A DNA stretch of 11,321 nt, from NCBI GenBank assembly GCA_037446075.1, contig JBBIJH010000080.1, positions 1-11,321 on the forward strand, read 5' to 3'. Position numbers and translations under genes: made by a program. How positions within the stretch are numbered: position 1 is the stretch's first letter; every line of letters begins with the position of its first letter. A model generated the notes under the pieces. It searched no databases and had not been told where the DNA came from. It saw only the letters and a list, made by a program, of their open reading frames with translations. This document shows, piece after piece, positions 1-6,109 of this stretch. The DNA is from JBBIJH01 sp037446075 (lineage in GTDB: Bacteria > Bacteroidota > Ignavibacteria > UBA10030 > JAHEZR01).

Positions 1-1104
1 GATTGGGGAGCTGGCACCCCAGACGCGGCGATCACTTCCGATCACTTCTCGATTCGATGGACGGGAAAATTAGTCCCCGATACGAGCGGCACGTACCGGA
101 TCAGCGTCACAAGTGATGATGGCGTGCGTCTGTATATCGACGGCAAGCTTCTGATCGATAGTTGGTATGACCGTCCGCCGACAACGGATTTCATTTCGCT
201 GGACCTTGAGGCCGGTCGCCCGTACGATTTGAGGATTGAGTACTACGAGAATGAATGGGGAGCGTCTATGGTTCTCGGATGGATTTCGGAGGCCGAAGAG
301 AAAGCCAACATCGACGCTGCAGTCGCACTTGCGAAGGCTTCCGAAGTAGCAGTGGTCGTGGCAGGTATCATCGAGGGCGAGGGAAGGGACCGTGCGAACT
401 TGAATCTGCCGGGGGCACAGGAGGATCTTATTCTTTCGGTCGCGAATACGGGAGTCCCGACGGTCGTTGTGTTGATTGGCGGCAGCGCTGTAACAATGAG
501 GAACTGGGTTGACAAGGTAGCGGCAGTACTCGTTGCCTGGTATCCAGGCGAAGAGGGAGGAAACGCAGTAGCGGACGTTCTGTTCGGGGACTATAATCCC
601 GGTGGTAGATTGCCCATCACCTTCCCGCAGACAGTGGGACAGGTTCCGCTCTACTATAATCTTAAACCGTCTGGCAGGGGCTACGACTACCTCGATATTA
701 GTGGGCGGCCCCTTTTCCCGTTCGGGTACGGATTAAGCTACACGAAGTTCGAATACAGCAACCTTCAAGTCAAGCCAGGGAAGATTCGGGAAGGAGAGGC
801 AGTTCAGGTCAGCGTTGACGTGAGGAACACAGGCTCCAGAAAAGGCGATGAAGTCGTGCAACTGTATGTGCGCGATCCGGTGGCGAGTGTGACAAGACCC
901 TTGAAGGAACTCAAAGGCTTCAAGCGAGTCAGCTTGCAACCAAACGAGAAGAAGAGCGTTGCATTTGTTCTGACGAGAGACGATCTTTCCTACCTCGATC
1001 GCAACCTAAAATATATCCTCGAAGCAGGGATCATCGAGGTGATGGTTGGAAGTTCGTCGGAGGATATTCGAGTAAAAGGGAGTTTTGAAGTGACCGCAAG
1101 ATAG
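1..1104 (+). CDS. GH3 beta-glycosidase, C-terminal part, with PA14 domain (5' end outside window)
   Basis: Glycoside hydrolase family 3 enzyme, probably a secreted or periplasmic beta-glucosidase or beta-xylosidase removing sugars from the non-reducing ends of glycans. The frame is open from base 1, so the gene begins upstream; 367 codons are visible. Residues 1 to about 95 form the end of a PA14 module (TSDDGVRLYIDGKLLIDSW), a carbohydrate-binding domain known to be inserted in the C-terminal GH3 domain of some beta-glucosidases. The GH3 C-terminal domain follows (about 100-245). Its EGEGRDR segment, then LNLPGAQ, puts the probable acid/base Glu at bases 379-381; it ends near FGYGLSYTKFEY. 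A fibronectin-III-like domain closes the protein (about 270-345: GDEVVQLYVRDP, PLKELKGFKRV). The catalytic Asp nucleophile and any signal peptide lie in the missing N-terminal part, so substrate cannot be named. Family is certain; location and specificity are inferred. Confidence 0.93.
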   Translation, partial: DWGAGTPDAAITSDHFSIRWTGKLVPDTSGTYRISVTSDDGVRLYIDGKLLIDSWYDRPPTTDFISLDLEAGRPYDLRIEYYENEWGASMVLGWISEAEEKANIDAAVALAKASEVAVVVAGIIEGEGRDRANLNLPGAQEDLILSVANTGVPTVVVLIGGSAVTMRNWVDKVAAVLVAWYPGEEGGNAVADVLFGDYNPGGRLPITFPQTVGQVPLYYNLKPSGRGYDYLDISGRPLFPFGYGLSYTKFEYSNLQVKPGKIREGEAVQVSVDVRNTGSRKGDEVVQLYVRDPVASVTRPLKELKGFKRVSLQPNEKKSVAFVLTRDDLSYLDRNLKYILEAGIIEVMVGSSSEDIRVKGSFEVTAR

Positions 1105-1160
1105 AGGATAAGAGCACGTTGGAACGTACCTCGCACCTTCCTCCGCCCGACTTCCTGAGT

Positions 1161-1191
1161 TTGATACTTAGGCCCGATTTTCGTATCTTGA
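1161..1191 (+). promoter_or_regulatory. Predicted promoter for mnmA (TTGATA-17-TATCTT)
   Basis: A -35-like TTGATA (1161-1166) and a -10-like TATCTTGA (1184-1191) are separated by 17 bases. The -10 box partly matches the TAnnTTTG element of Bacteroidota. The same arrangement occurs before two other genes here (3236-3266 and 7353-7383). Transcription would begin near 1196, only a few bases before the mnmA ATG. This is a prediction from sequence only. Confidence 0.55.
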
Positions 1192-1200
1192 TTTGTGATT

Positions 1201-2307
1201 ATGTCTTCAAGAAAGAACATAACGGTCGCTGTTGCGATGAGCGGAGGGGTTGACTCCTCCGCCGCCGCGGCTATGCTTGCCGAGCGCGGTTACAACCTCA
1301 TTGGCCTGACGATCAAGACCTACAACTACGAGGCCGTTGGTGGGAACATCGGTCGTGAGAGTAGCTGTTGCTCTCTCGATGGGATCAACGATGCTCGGAT
1401 GGTGGCTGCGAAGCTGGGTTTCCCTCACTATGTTCTTGATTTTTCTGAGCTATTCGAGAGAACGGTGATCAACAATTTTGTCGATGAATACCTGCACGGC
1501 CGAACTCCGAATCCTTGCGTGATCTGCAACAAAAGGATTAAGTGGGAGGAATTGATCCGGAAAGCAACAGCGCTTGGTGCCGACTCCATTGCTACGGGGC
1601 ACTATGCGAAAGTCCGATACGAACCGCGAATTGGCAGATACATACTGTCGCGCGGCAAGGACAGGGCAAAGGATCAGTCGTATGCCCTGTGGGCGCTGTC
1701 ACAGCATTCGCTTAGCAAGACCTTGTTTCCTCTGGGGGAGATGACGAAGGCCGAAGTCCGCGAGTACGCCCAGAAAGTGGGTCTTCGCACGGCTCACAAG
1801 CACGAGAGCTACGAGATTTGTTTTGTCGCTGATAATGATTATGAGCGATTCCTAAAGGAGCGGCTTCCCGAGCTGGAGAAGCTGAAGGGTGGCGATATCT
1901 TGCTGGGAGAGAAGGTAGTTGGCAGGCACCGGGGCTTTCCGTTCTATACGATTGGACAGCGGCGCGGCGTTGGCGTGGCGGCGGGCCAGCCAGTTTACGT
2001 GACGAAGATCCACTACGAGAACAACGTCATCGAGGTTGGCACGGAGGAGGAGCTGATGAGTCGAGTGCTTATAGCGCGTGATGTAAACCTGATCGCGGTT
2101 AAAGCGCTAAACGGAGGACTTCGCGTCACGGCCAAGATCCGCTACAAAGATGAAGGCTCTCCCGCGACGGTCTATTATGTTGAGGATGGAGAACTGAAGG
2201 TGGTATTTGACGAGCCGAAGCGGGCGATTACGCCGGGGCAGTCTGTCGTATTTTATGATGGCGATGATGTCGTGGGGGGAGGAGTGATCGAGAAGATAAT
2301 CCACTAA
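1201..2307 (+). CDS. mnmA: tRNA-specific 2-thiouridylase MnmA
   Basis: Cytoplasmic enzyme that adenylates and thiolates U34 in the anticodons of tRNA-Lys, -Glu and -Gln (the s2 of mnm5s2U) using sulfur from a persulfide relay. The 368 residues match the usual family length. Residues 13-20 hold the ATP PP-loop motif SGGVDSS. The two catalytic cysteines are Cys106 in NPCVICN and Cys207 in YEICFV, corresponding to Cys102 and Cys199 of E. coli. The central TIGQRRGVGVAAGQPVYV segment and the C-terminal beta-barrel are also recognisable. A CC pair near residue 58 (ESSCCSLDGINDARMVA) marks the variant N-terminal form rather than the E. coli type. ATG 1201 is preferred to in-frame GTG 1195 because GTG would coincide with the predicted transcription start. 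No SD sequence is present. First gene of a likely operon; mgsA starts 15 bases after its stop. Confidence 0.96.
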   Translation: MSSRKNITVAVAMSGGVDSSAAAAMLAERGYNLIGLTIKTYNYEAVGGNIGRESSCCSLDGINDARMVAAKLGFPHYVLDFSELFERTVINNFVDEYLHGRTPNPCVICNKRIKWEELIRKATALGADSIATGHYAKVRYEPRIGRYILSRGKDRAKDQSYALWALSQHSLSKTLFPLGEMTKAEVREYAQKVGLRTAHKHESYEICFVADNDYERFLKERLPELEKLKGGDILLGEKVVGRHRGFPFYTIGQRRGVGVAAGQPVYVTKIHYENNVIEVGTEEELMSRVLIARDVNLIAVKALNGGLRVTAKIRYKDEGSPATVYYVEDGELKVVFDEPKRAITPGQSVVFYDGDDVVGGGVIEKIIH

Positions 2308-2322
2308 TTCTTGGATGACACA

Positions 2323-2772
2323 ATGCCTCACAAACAAATAAGGATGCGTAGTCGGAAAGCAATTGCCCTGATTGCTCATGACAACATGAAGCAAGACTTG
2401 TTAGAGTGGGCCCGATTTAACAAGCATTCGCTGGCGAAACACGACCTCTACGCCACGGGGACCACGGGGACTGTCCTCAGCAAAGAGCTTGGGCTTCAAA
2501 TCACGACCCTTCAAAGCGGACCGCTCGGTGGGGATCAACAGATCGGTGCGAGAATCACAGAGGGAATTGTTGATTTCTTGATTTTCTTCTGGGATCCACT
2601 CCAGCCGCATCCGCATGATCCCGATGTCAAGGCCCTACTACGGATCGCCGTTTTGTGGAACATTCCTGTTGCCTGCAATCGAGCTTCCGCAGATTTCATG
2701 ATTTCCTCTACACTTATGTCTGAGGAGTACGACCGTCTTGTTGTCGACCCGATAGGTCGGATCCGGGATTAG
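2323..2772 (+). CDS. mgsA: Methylglyoxal synthase MgsA
   Basis: Converts dihydroxyacetone phosphate to methylglyoxal and phosphate, a cytoplasmic bypass of lower glycolysis that relieves sugar-phosphate build-up and is typically inhibited by phosphate. The 149-residue protein (E. coli 152) aligns nearly collinearly with E. coli MgsA. From ATG 2323, His19 (IAHD), Asp71 (GPLGGDQQ), His98 and Asp101 (PHDPDVKALL) fall on exactly the residue numbers of the E. coli active site. That agreement is the main reason for choosing this start over TTG 2311 or ATG 2344. The phosphate-binding YATGTTG loop is intact. The C-terminus is slightly shorter than in E. coli. Only a weak GGA (2313-2315) could serve as SD, so translation may be coupled to mnmA, whose stop lies 15 bases upstream. 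Confidence 0.96.
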   Translation: MPHKQIRMRSRKAIALIAHDNMKQDLLEWARFNKHSLAKHDLYATGTTGTVLSKELGLQITTLQSGPLGGDQQIGARITEGIVDFLIFFWDPLQPHPHDPDVKALLRIAVLWNIPVACNRASADFMISSTLMSEEYDRLVVDPIGRIRD

Positions 2773-2809
2773 TTTTTCTTCCTGTTCCGATCCAGCGGTT
2801 TCACTTTCC

Positions 2810-3187
2810 ATGGCCCGTCTGTTTTTCATCTTGGGTTCCTCTTCCGCCTTCATCGCCGTCGCTGCGGGTGCGTTTGGTGCTCATGCCCTCCGGAACAGAA
2901 TCTCACCGGAGGCCTTCAACTCCTTCGAGGTCGGAGTTCGATATCAAATGTATCATGCACTTGCACTACTGGCGGTCTCTTGGGCGATTACCCGTTGGCC
3001 CAACATCAACGTATCGCTTGCAGGCTGGTTTTTCGTCGTTGGCACCTTCCTTTTCTCAGGAAGCCTGTATGCGCTGAGTCTCACGGGCATGCGTCTCTTC
3101 GGTGTTATCACTCCACTGGGTGGGGTTCTGTTTCTTCTCGGGTGGCTGTACCTCGGCTGGTCGATCTTCGAATCACGCGGGCTGTAG
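2810..3187 (+). CDS. DUF423 family small membrane protein
   Basis: Inner-membrane protein of 125 residues in the DUF423 family (E. coli YgdD relatives), whose biochemical function is not established. Four hydrophobic segments, at about residues 3-26, 45-61, 68-90 and 95-119, predict a four-helix integral membrane protein. Family hallmarks are GAFGAHALR after the first helix, RYQMYHALALLA in the second, FSGSLYALS in the third and GVITPLGGVLFLLGW in the fourth. It starts 37 bases after mgsA without an SD sequence or visible terminator between them, so it is probably the last gene of the mnmA-mgsA transcript. A separate promoter follows before the next gene. Family assignment is strong; no role is claimed. 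Confidence 0.92.
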   Translation: MARLFFILGSSSAFIAVAAGAFGAHALRNRISPEAFNSFEVGVRYQMYHALALLAVSWAITRWPNINVSLAGWFFVVGTFLFSGSLYALSLTGMRLFGVITPLGGVLFLLGWLYLGWSIFESRGL

Positions 3188-3216
3188 TCGATCACGTTTC
3201 CTTTCGAAGACTGTAT

Positions 3217-3226
3217 TTTCGCGAAA
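3217..3226. promoter_or_regulatory. Perfect 10-bp palindrome, possible operator upstream of the carboxylase promoter
   Basis: TTTCGCGAAA is a perfect inverted repeat ending nine bases before the predicted -35 box at 3236. A related half-site, TTTCG, lies 15 bases further upstream (3202-3206). The position suits a regulator-binding site for the acyl-CoA carboxylase gene, but a single short palindrome can occur by chance and no regulator gene is visible. Confidence 0.25.
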
Positions 3227-3235
3227 TCTTCTTCC

Positions 3236-3266
3236 TTGCTTCTCCTTCCTTCTTTCTCTATATTGG
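3236..3266 (+). promoter_or_regulatory. Predicted promoter for the acyl-CoA carboxylase gene (TTGCTT-17-TATATT)
   Basis: TTGCTT (3236-3241) and TATATTGG (3259-3266) are separated by 17 bases, the same geometry as the elements before mnmA and the lytic transglycosylase gene. Transcription would start near 3271, giving a leader of about 75 bases. That leader has no clear SD before ATG 3346. A 6-bp pairing (TCAAGA 3300-3305 with TCTTGA 3332-3337, 26-base loop) is the only structure I see in it, and it is weak. Confidence 0.55.
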
Positions 3267-3345
3267 ATGCGGCAGTTCAGAGAGTTACTTCCACGCTTTT
3301 CAAGACCTCCAAGAAGTTCTCATCACACTTATCTTGATTGCACTC

Positions 3346-4893
3346 ATGTCAAAAGCCAAACTTGACTTTTTGCGAGAGCTGAAATCGAAGGCCACGCTCG
3401 GTGGCGGCGAGGAACGAATCAAAGAGCAACACAACAAAGGGAAACTCACGGCTCGCGAGCGCTTGGATATCTTGCTCGACTCCGGTAGCTTCGAAGAAGT
3501 CGATCTCCTTGTACGTCACCGCTCCCACGACTTTGGACTGGACAAACAACGCTATTACGGCGACGGCGTCGTGACGGGGCATGGGACGATTAACGGTCGA
3601 CTGGTCTTTGTCTTCAGTCAGGATTTCACCGTTTTCGGTGGCTCGCTTTCAGAAGCCCATGCGGAAAAAATCTGCAAGATCATGGATTTGGCGATGAAGG
3701 TCGGTGCTCCAGTCATCGGTCTCAATGACTCCGGCGGTGCGCGAATCCAAGAGGGTGTGGTCAGTCTCGGCGGGTACGCTGACATTTTCCTCCGGAATAC
3801 CTTGGCATCAGGTGTAATTCCTCAGATCTCGGCTATTATGGGACCGTGTGCAGGCGGCGCGGTGTACTCCCCGGCGATCACCGACTTCGTCTTCATGGTG
3901 GAGAACACGAGCTATATGTTCGTCACGGGCCCGGGAGTGGTGAAGACCGTTACGCATGAGGATGTAACCTTCGAGGAGCTTGGCGGTGCGTTGACACACG
4001 CATCGAAGAGTGGAGTGGCTCATTTCGCTTGCAAGACCGAGGAGGAATGTCTGGACGGCATACGAAAATTGATGGGTTATCTCCCATCTAATAATCTCTC
4101 CGACCCGCCTCTTGTCAAGAATGACGATCCACCTGAACGACGTGAAGAGCGGTTGAATTTCATCATTCCAGATAGTCCTACAAAGCCCTACGACATGAAG
4201 GAAGTAATCCGGTTAGTTGTCGATGGGGGAGATTTCTTTGAGGTGCACGAACAGTATGCCCAGAACCTCATCGTCGGATTTGCTCGCTTGGGAGGTAGGT
4301 CGGTTGGGATCGTAGCGAACCAGCCTTCGGTGCTCGCAGGTGTCCTTGACATCGACTCTTCGATTAAAGGGGCCCGCTTCGTCCGATTCTGTGACGCCTT
4401 CAACATTCCTCTCGTGGTGTTCGAGGATGTTCCCGGATTCTTGCCAGGAACAGATCAAGAATGGCGCGGGATCATCAAGCACGGAGCTAAGCTTCTATAC
4501 GCTTTCTGCGAGGCGACCGTCCCAAAAGTAACCGTCATTACCCGCAAGGCGTACGGCGGTGCGTACGACGTGATGAACTCCAAGCACGTCAGAGGTGACG
4601 TGAACTACGCATGGCCAACCGCGGAGATCGCTGTGATGGGTCCGAAAGGTGCGGTGGAAATCATCTTCAAGAAAGAGATCGCCAAAGCGAAGAACAAAGC
4701 CAAAGCGCTTGAAGAGAAGCTGGCACAGTATGTCGAGAAGTTTGCTAACCCTTACATCGCGGCGGAGCGTGGCTACATCGACGATGTCATCGAGCCGTGG
4801 GAGACAAGACCTCGATTGATCCGTGCGCTGAACATGTTGGACAGCAAGGTGGATACGAATCCGAAGAAGAAGCATGGGAATATTCCACTGTGA
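3346..4893 (+). CDS. pccB: Acyl-CoA (propionyl-CoA-type) carboxylase, carboxyltransferase beta subunit
   Basis: Carboxyltransferase subunit of a biotin-dependent acyl-CoA carboxylase, most likely making methylmalonyl-CoA from propionyl-CoA; the alpha subunit of methylmalonyl-CoA decarboxylase (MmdA) is the close alternative. The 515-residue length is typical. Both crotonase-like halves are complete. The N-terminal half carries KLTARERLD, the GGARIQEG turn and the GPCAGGAVYSPA oxyanion loop. The C-terminal half carries VFEDVPGFLPGTDQE and RKAYGGAYDVM. Asp408 in that last motif is the position where actinobacterial enzymes with Asp prefer propionyl-CoA and those with Ile prefer acetyl-CoA. The frame stays open far upstream, but homology begins at ATG 3346 (MSKAKLDFLRELK), downstream of the predicted promoter. 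The biotin carboxylase and biotin carrier partners are not in the window. A flavoprotein gene follows after 31 bases. Confidence 0.93.
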   Translation: MSKAKLDFLRELKSKATLGGGEERIKEQHNKGKLTARERLDILLDSGSFEEVDLLVRHRSHDFGLDKQRYYGDGVVTGHGTINGRLVFVFSQDFTVFGGSLSEAHAEKICKIMDLAMKVGAPVIGLNDSGGARIQEGVVSLGGYADIFLRNTLASGVIPQISAIMGPCAGGAVYSPAITDFVFMVENTSYMFVTGPGVVKTVTHEDVTFEELGGALTHASKSGVAHFACKTEEECLDGIRKLMGYLPSNNLSDPPLVKNDDPPERREERLNFIIPDSPTKPYDMKEVIRLVVDGGDFFEVHEQYAQNLIVGFARLGGRSVGIVANQPSVLAGVLDIDSSIKGARFVRFCDAFNIPLVVFEDVPGFLPGTDQEWRGIIKHGAKLLYAFCEATVPKVTVITRKAYGGAYDVMNSKHVRGDVNYAWPTAEIAVMGPKGAVEIIFKKEIAKAKNKAKALEEKLAQYVEKFANPYIAAERGYIDDVIEPWETRPRLIRALNMLDSKVDTNPKKKHGNIPL

Positions 4894-4928
4894 AGGACTC
4901 AGGACGTAGGATGCAGGGTTCAGGATGA
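4894..4928 (+). repeat. Five degenerate heptamers (AGGAYNN) filling the intergenic gap
   Basis: Starting at the base after the carboxylase stop codon, five 7-base units follow without gaps: AGGACTC, AGGACGT, AGGATGC, AGGGTTC and AGGATGA. The array consumes the whole 31-base gap, and its last unit contains the ATG of the next gene (4925-4927). Every unit begins with an SD-like AGG. The one at 4915-4917 lies seven bases before the ATG and probably acts as the ribosome-binding site. Confidence 0.75.
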
Positions 4929-5992
4929 AATCGATTTCGATTATCGGCTCAGGTCCGTCGGGACTGGCAGCGGCGATCAATCTGGCCAAGGCTGGTCACG
5001 AGGTCCATGTTTTTGAGAAGAACGGCGATTGCGGACAGCGGTTTCATGGTGACCTTGAAGGCTTAGAGAATTGGTCAAGAAAGGAAGACGTGCTGCAAGA
5101 AATTGCTCGGATGAACCTCCTCCTTGATTTTCCTTTCACGCCATTCCATGAAGTAACAGTCACGAACGGTACTCGATCGGAGTGTTTCAAATTCCAGCGG
5201 CCACTCTTCTATGCAGTAAAGCGCGGGGTTGACGCGGACAGTCTGGATCAGTCCTTAAAGCGACAAGCGCTTGAGTCTGGAGTCGTTTTCCATTTCGATA
5301 CTGCTCTCACGGAAGAGGAAGGGGATATCATTGCCACTGGTCCCATCTCAAAGGAGATCTTCGCGGTGGACAAGGGTCTTGTGTTCAAAACTGATCTGCC
5401 GGACATGGCAATCGGCTTGATCAATGATGCAGCTGCATACAAGGGATATGCATACTTGATCGTAGCGAAAGGATACGGTTGCATGTGCACAGTGTTGTTT
5501 GATCGCTTCGAGTCAGTTGGGGAATGTTTCGATCATACGAGGGAGGTATTCCGTAATCTGATCGGGCTTGATGTTCGAGATGGGAAGCAGGTAGGCGGCA
5601 TCGGGGGCTTTTCATTAAAGAATGTTTTTCAGTCGAATGGCAGGCTCTATGTCGGAGAAGCCGCCGGAATTCAGGATTTTCTGTGGGGATTTGGAATTCG
5701 AGATGCGATTACTTCCGGCTATCTTGCAGCGAAGTGTATCATTGAGGGAAGGAATTATGAAGCCGAGGCAGATAAATATTTTCGCAGGAAGCTGCGCGCG
5801 TCGCTTGTGAATAGGTACCTGTGGGAAAAGTTCATCGGGCGGGGCTACCTCAACTTGATGGATAGAGTGAAGGATGTGGAGTATGGTCTCAGCTTACTTC
5901 GTCGGATGCATAGCTTCACTCTATTCCAGCAGGTGCTTTACCCGTTCGCTCGATCTACTTTGAGGAAGAAATACGCCCACCTCCGTATCTAA
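4925..5992 (+). CDS. FAD-dependent oxidoreductase, geranylgeranyl-reductase-like family
   Basis: Flavoprotein of 355 residues related to the geranylgeranyl reductase/FixC group (COG0644-like), which reduce isoprenoid chains or pass electrons to quinones; the actual substrate is unknown. The N-terminus is a Rossmann fold with GSGPSG at residues 8-13 and Glu31 (HVFEKN) placed to bind the ADP ribose of FAD. The second FAD motif is GEAAG at 244-248, followed by the family's conserved Gly-rich helix (WGFGIRDAITSGYLAA). A GDCGQRFHGD segment near residue 35 takes the place of the usual post-Rossmann loop. No signal peptide or membrane helix is evident. The SD and start codon lie inside the heptamer repeat that separates it from the upstream carboxylase gene, so the two are probably cotranscribed. 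FAD binding is well supported; substrate and pathway are not. Confidence 0.85.
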   Translation: MKSISIIGSGPSGLAAAINLAKAGHEVHVFEKNGDCGQRFHGDLEGLENWSRKEDVLQEIARMNLLLDFPFTPFHEVTVTNGTRSECFKFQRPLFYAVKRGVDADSLDQSLKRQALESGVVFHFDTALTEEEGDIIATGPISKEIFAVDKGLVFKTDLPDMAIGLINDAAAYKGYAYLIVAKGYGCMCTVLFDRFESVGECFDHTREVFRNLIGLDVRDGKQVGGIGGFSLKNVFQSNGRLYVGEAAGIQDFLWGFGIRDAITSGYLAAKCIIEGRNYEAEADKYFRRKLRASLVNRYLWEKFIGRGYLNLMDRVKDVEYGLSLLRRMHSFTLFQQVLYPFARSTLRKKYAHLRI

Positions 5993-6005
5993 CTTTTCAG
6001 GTGGG
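5976..6005 (+). other. Stem-loop spanning the stop codon of the flavoprotein gene
   Basis: CCCACCT (5976-5982) pairs perfectly with AGGTGGG (5999-6005) around a 16-base loop containing the TAA stop (5990-5992). No T-run follows, so this is not a standard intrinsic terminator. It could stabilise the 3' end of the mRNA or be chance. Confidence 0.35.
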
Positions 6006-6037
6006 AAGGAGGGTCCCATGACATCTTAGCGTGCTCC

Positions 6038-6059
6038 GTTGGCTAGTTGCCTGTTTGCT
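6038..6059 (+). repeat. Possible second degenerate heptamer run (GTTGGCT/GTTGCCT/GTTTGCT)
   Basis: Three similar 7-base units, GTTGGCT (6038-6044), GTTGCCT (6046-6052) and GTTTGCT (6053-6059), occur nearly in tandem between the flavoprotein and alkaline phosphatase genes, with one extra base after the first. The period matches that of the 4894-4928 array, but the unit differs and the match is looser. Confidence 0.35.
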
Positions 6060-6099
6060 GGAGTGTTGGTCTAACGCTGCCGCTTTTTTCCACTCAATT

Positions 6100-6105
6100 G
6101 GAGGA
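6100..6105 (+). promoter_or_regulatory. Strong ribosome-binding site fixing a GTG start
   Basis: GGAGGA lies five bases before GTG 6110 and is the clearest SD on the + strand of this window. It decides the start of the alkaline phosphatase, because the upstream ATG 6047 would add 21 residues ahead of the signal peptide. Confidence 0.75.
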
Positions 6106-6109
6106 ACTC

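Noticed and set aside
2980..3345. Upstream extension of the carboxylase frame, overlapping the DUF423 gene
   Set aside because: The extension lies out of frame over a clear DUF423 gene and across the predicted promoter, and its translation resembles nothing in carboxyltransferases. Homology starts at ATG 3346.
4495..4989. Long antisense open frame over the carboxylase and flavoprotein genes
   Set aside because: It lies opposite two well-supported genes, has no recognisable domains and spans their boundary. It is a coding shadow, as are the other antisense frames.
6081..6090. Run of six T residues before the alkaline phosphatase as a terminator
   Set aside because: No stem of useful length precedes the T-run, and the 5976-6005 hairpin is about 80 bases away.
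6047..6109. ATG start for alkaline phosphatase, 21 codons upstream
   Set aside because: It has no SD and would put extra residues before the signal peptide, while GTG 6110 has GGAGGA at ideal spacing.
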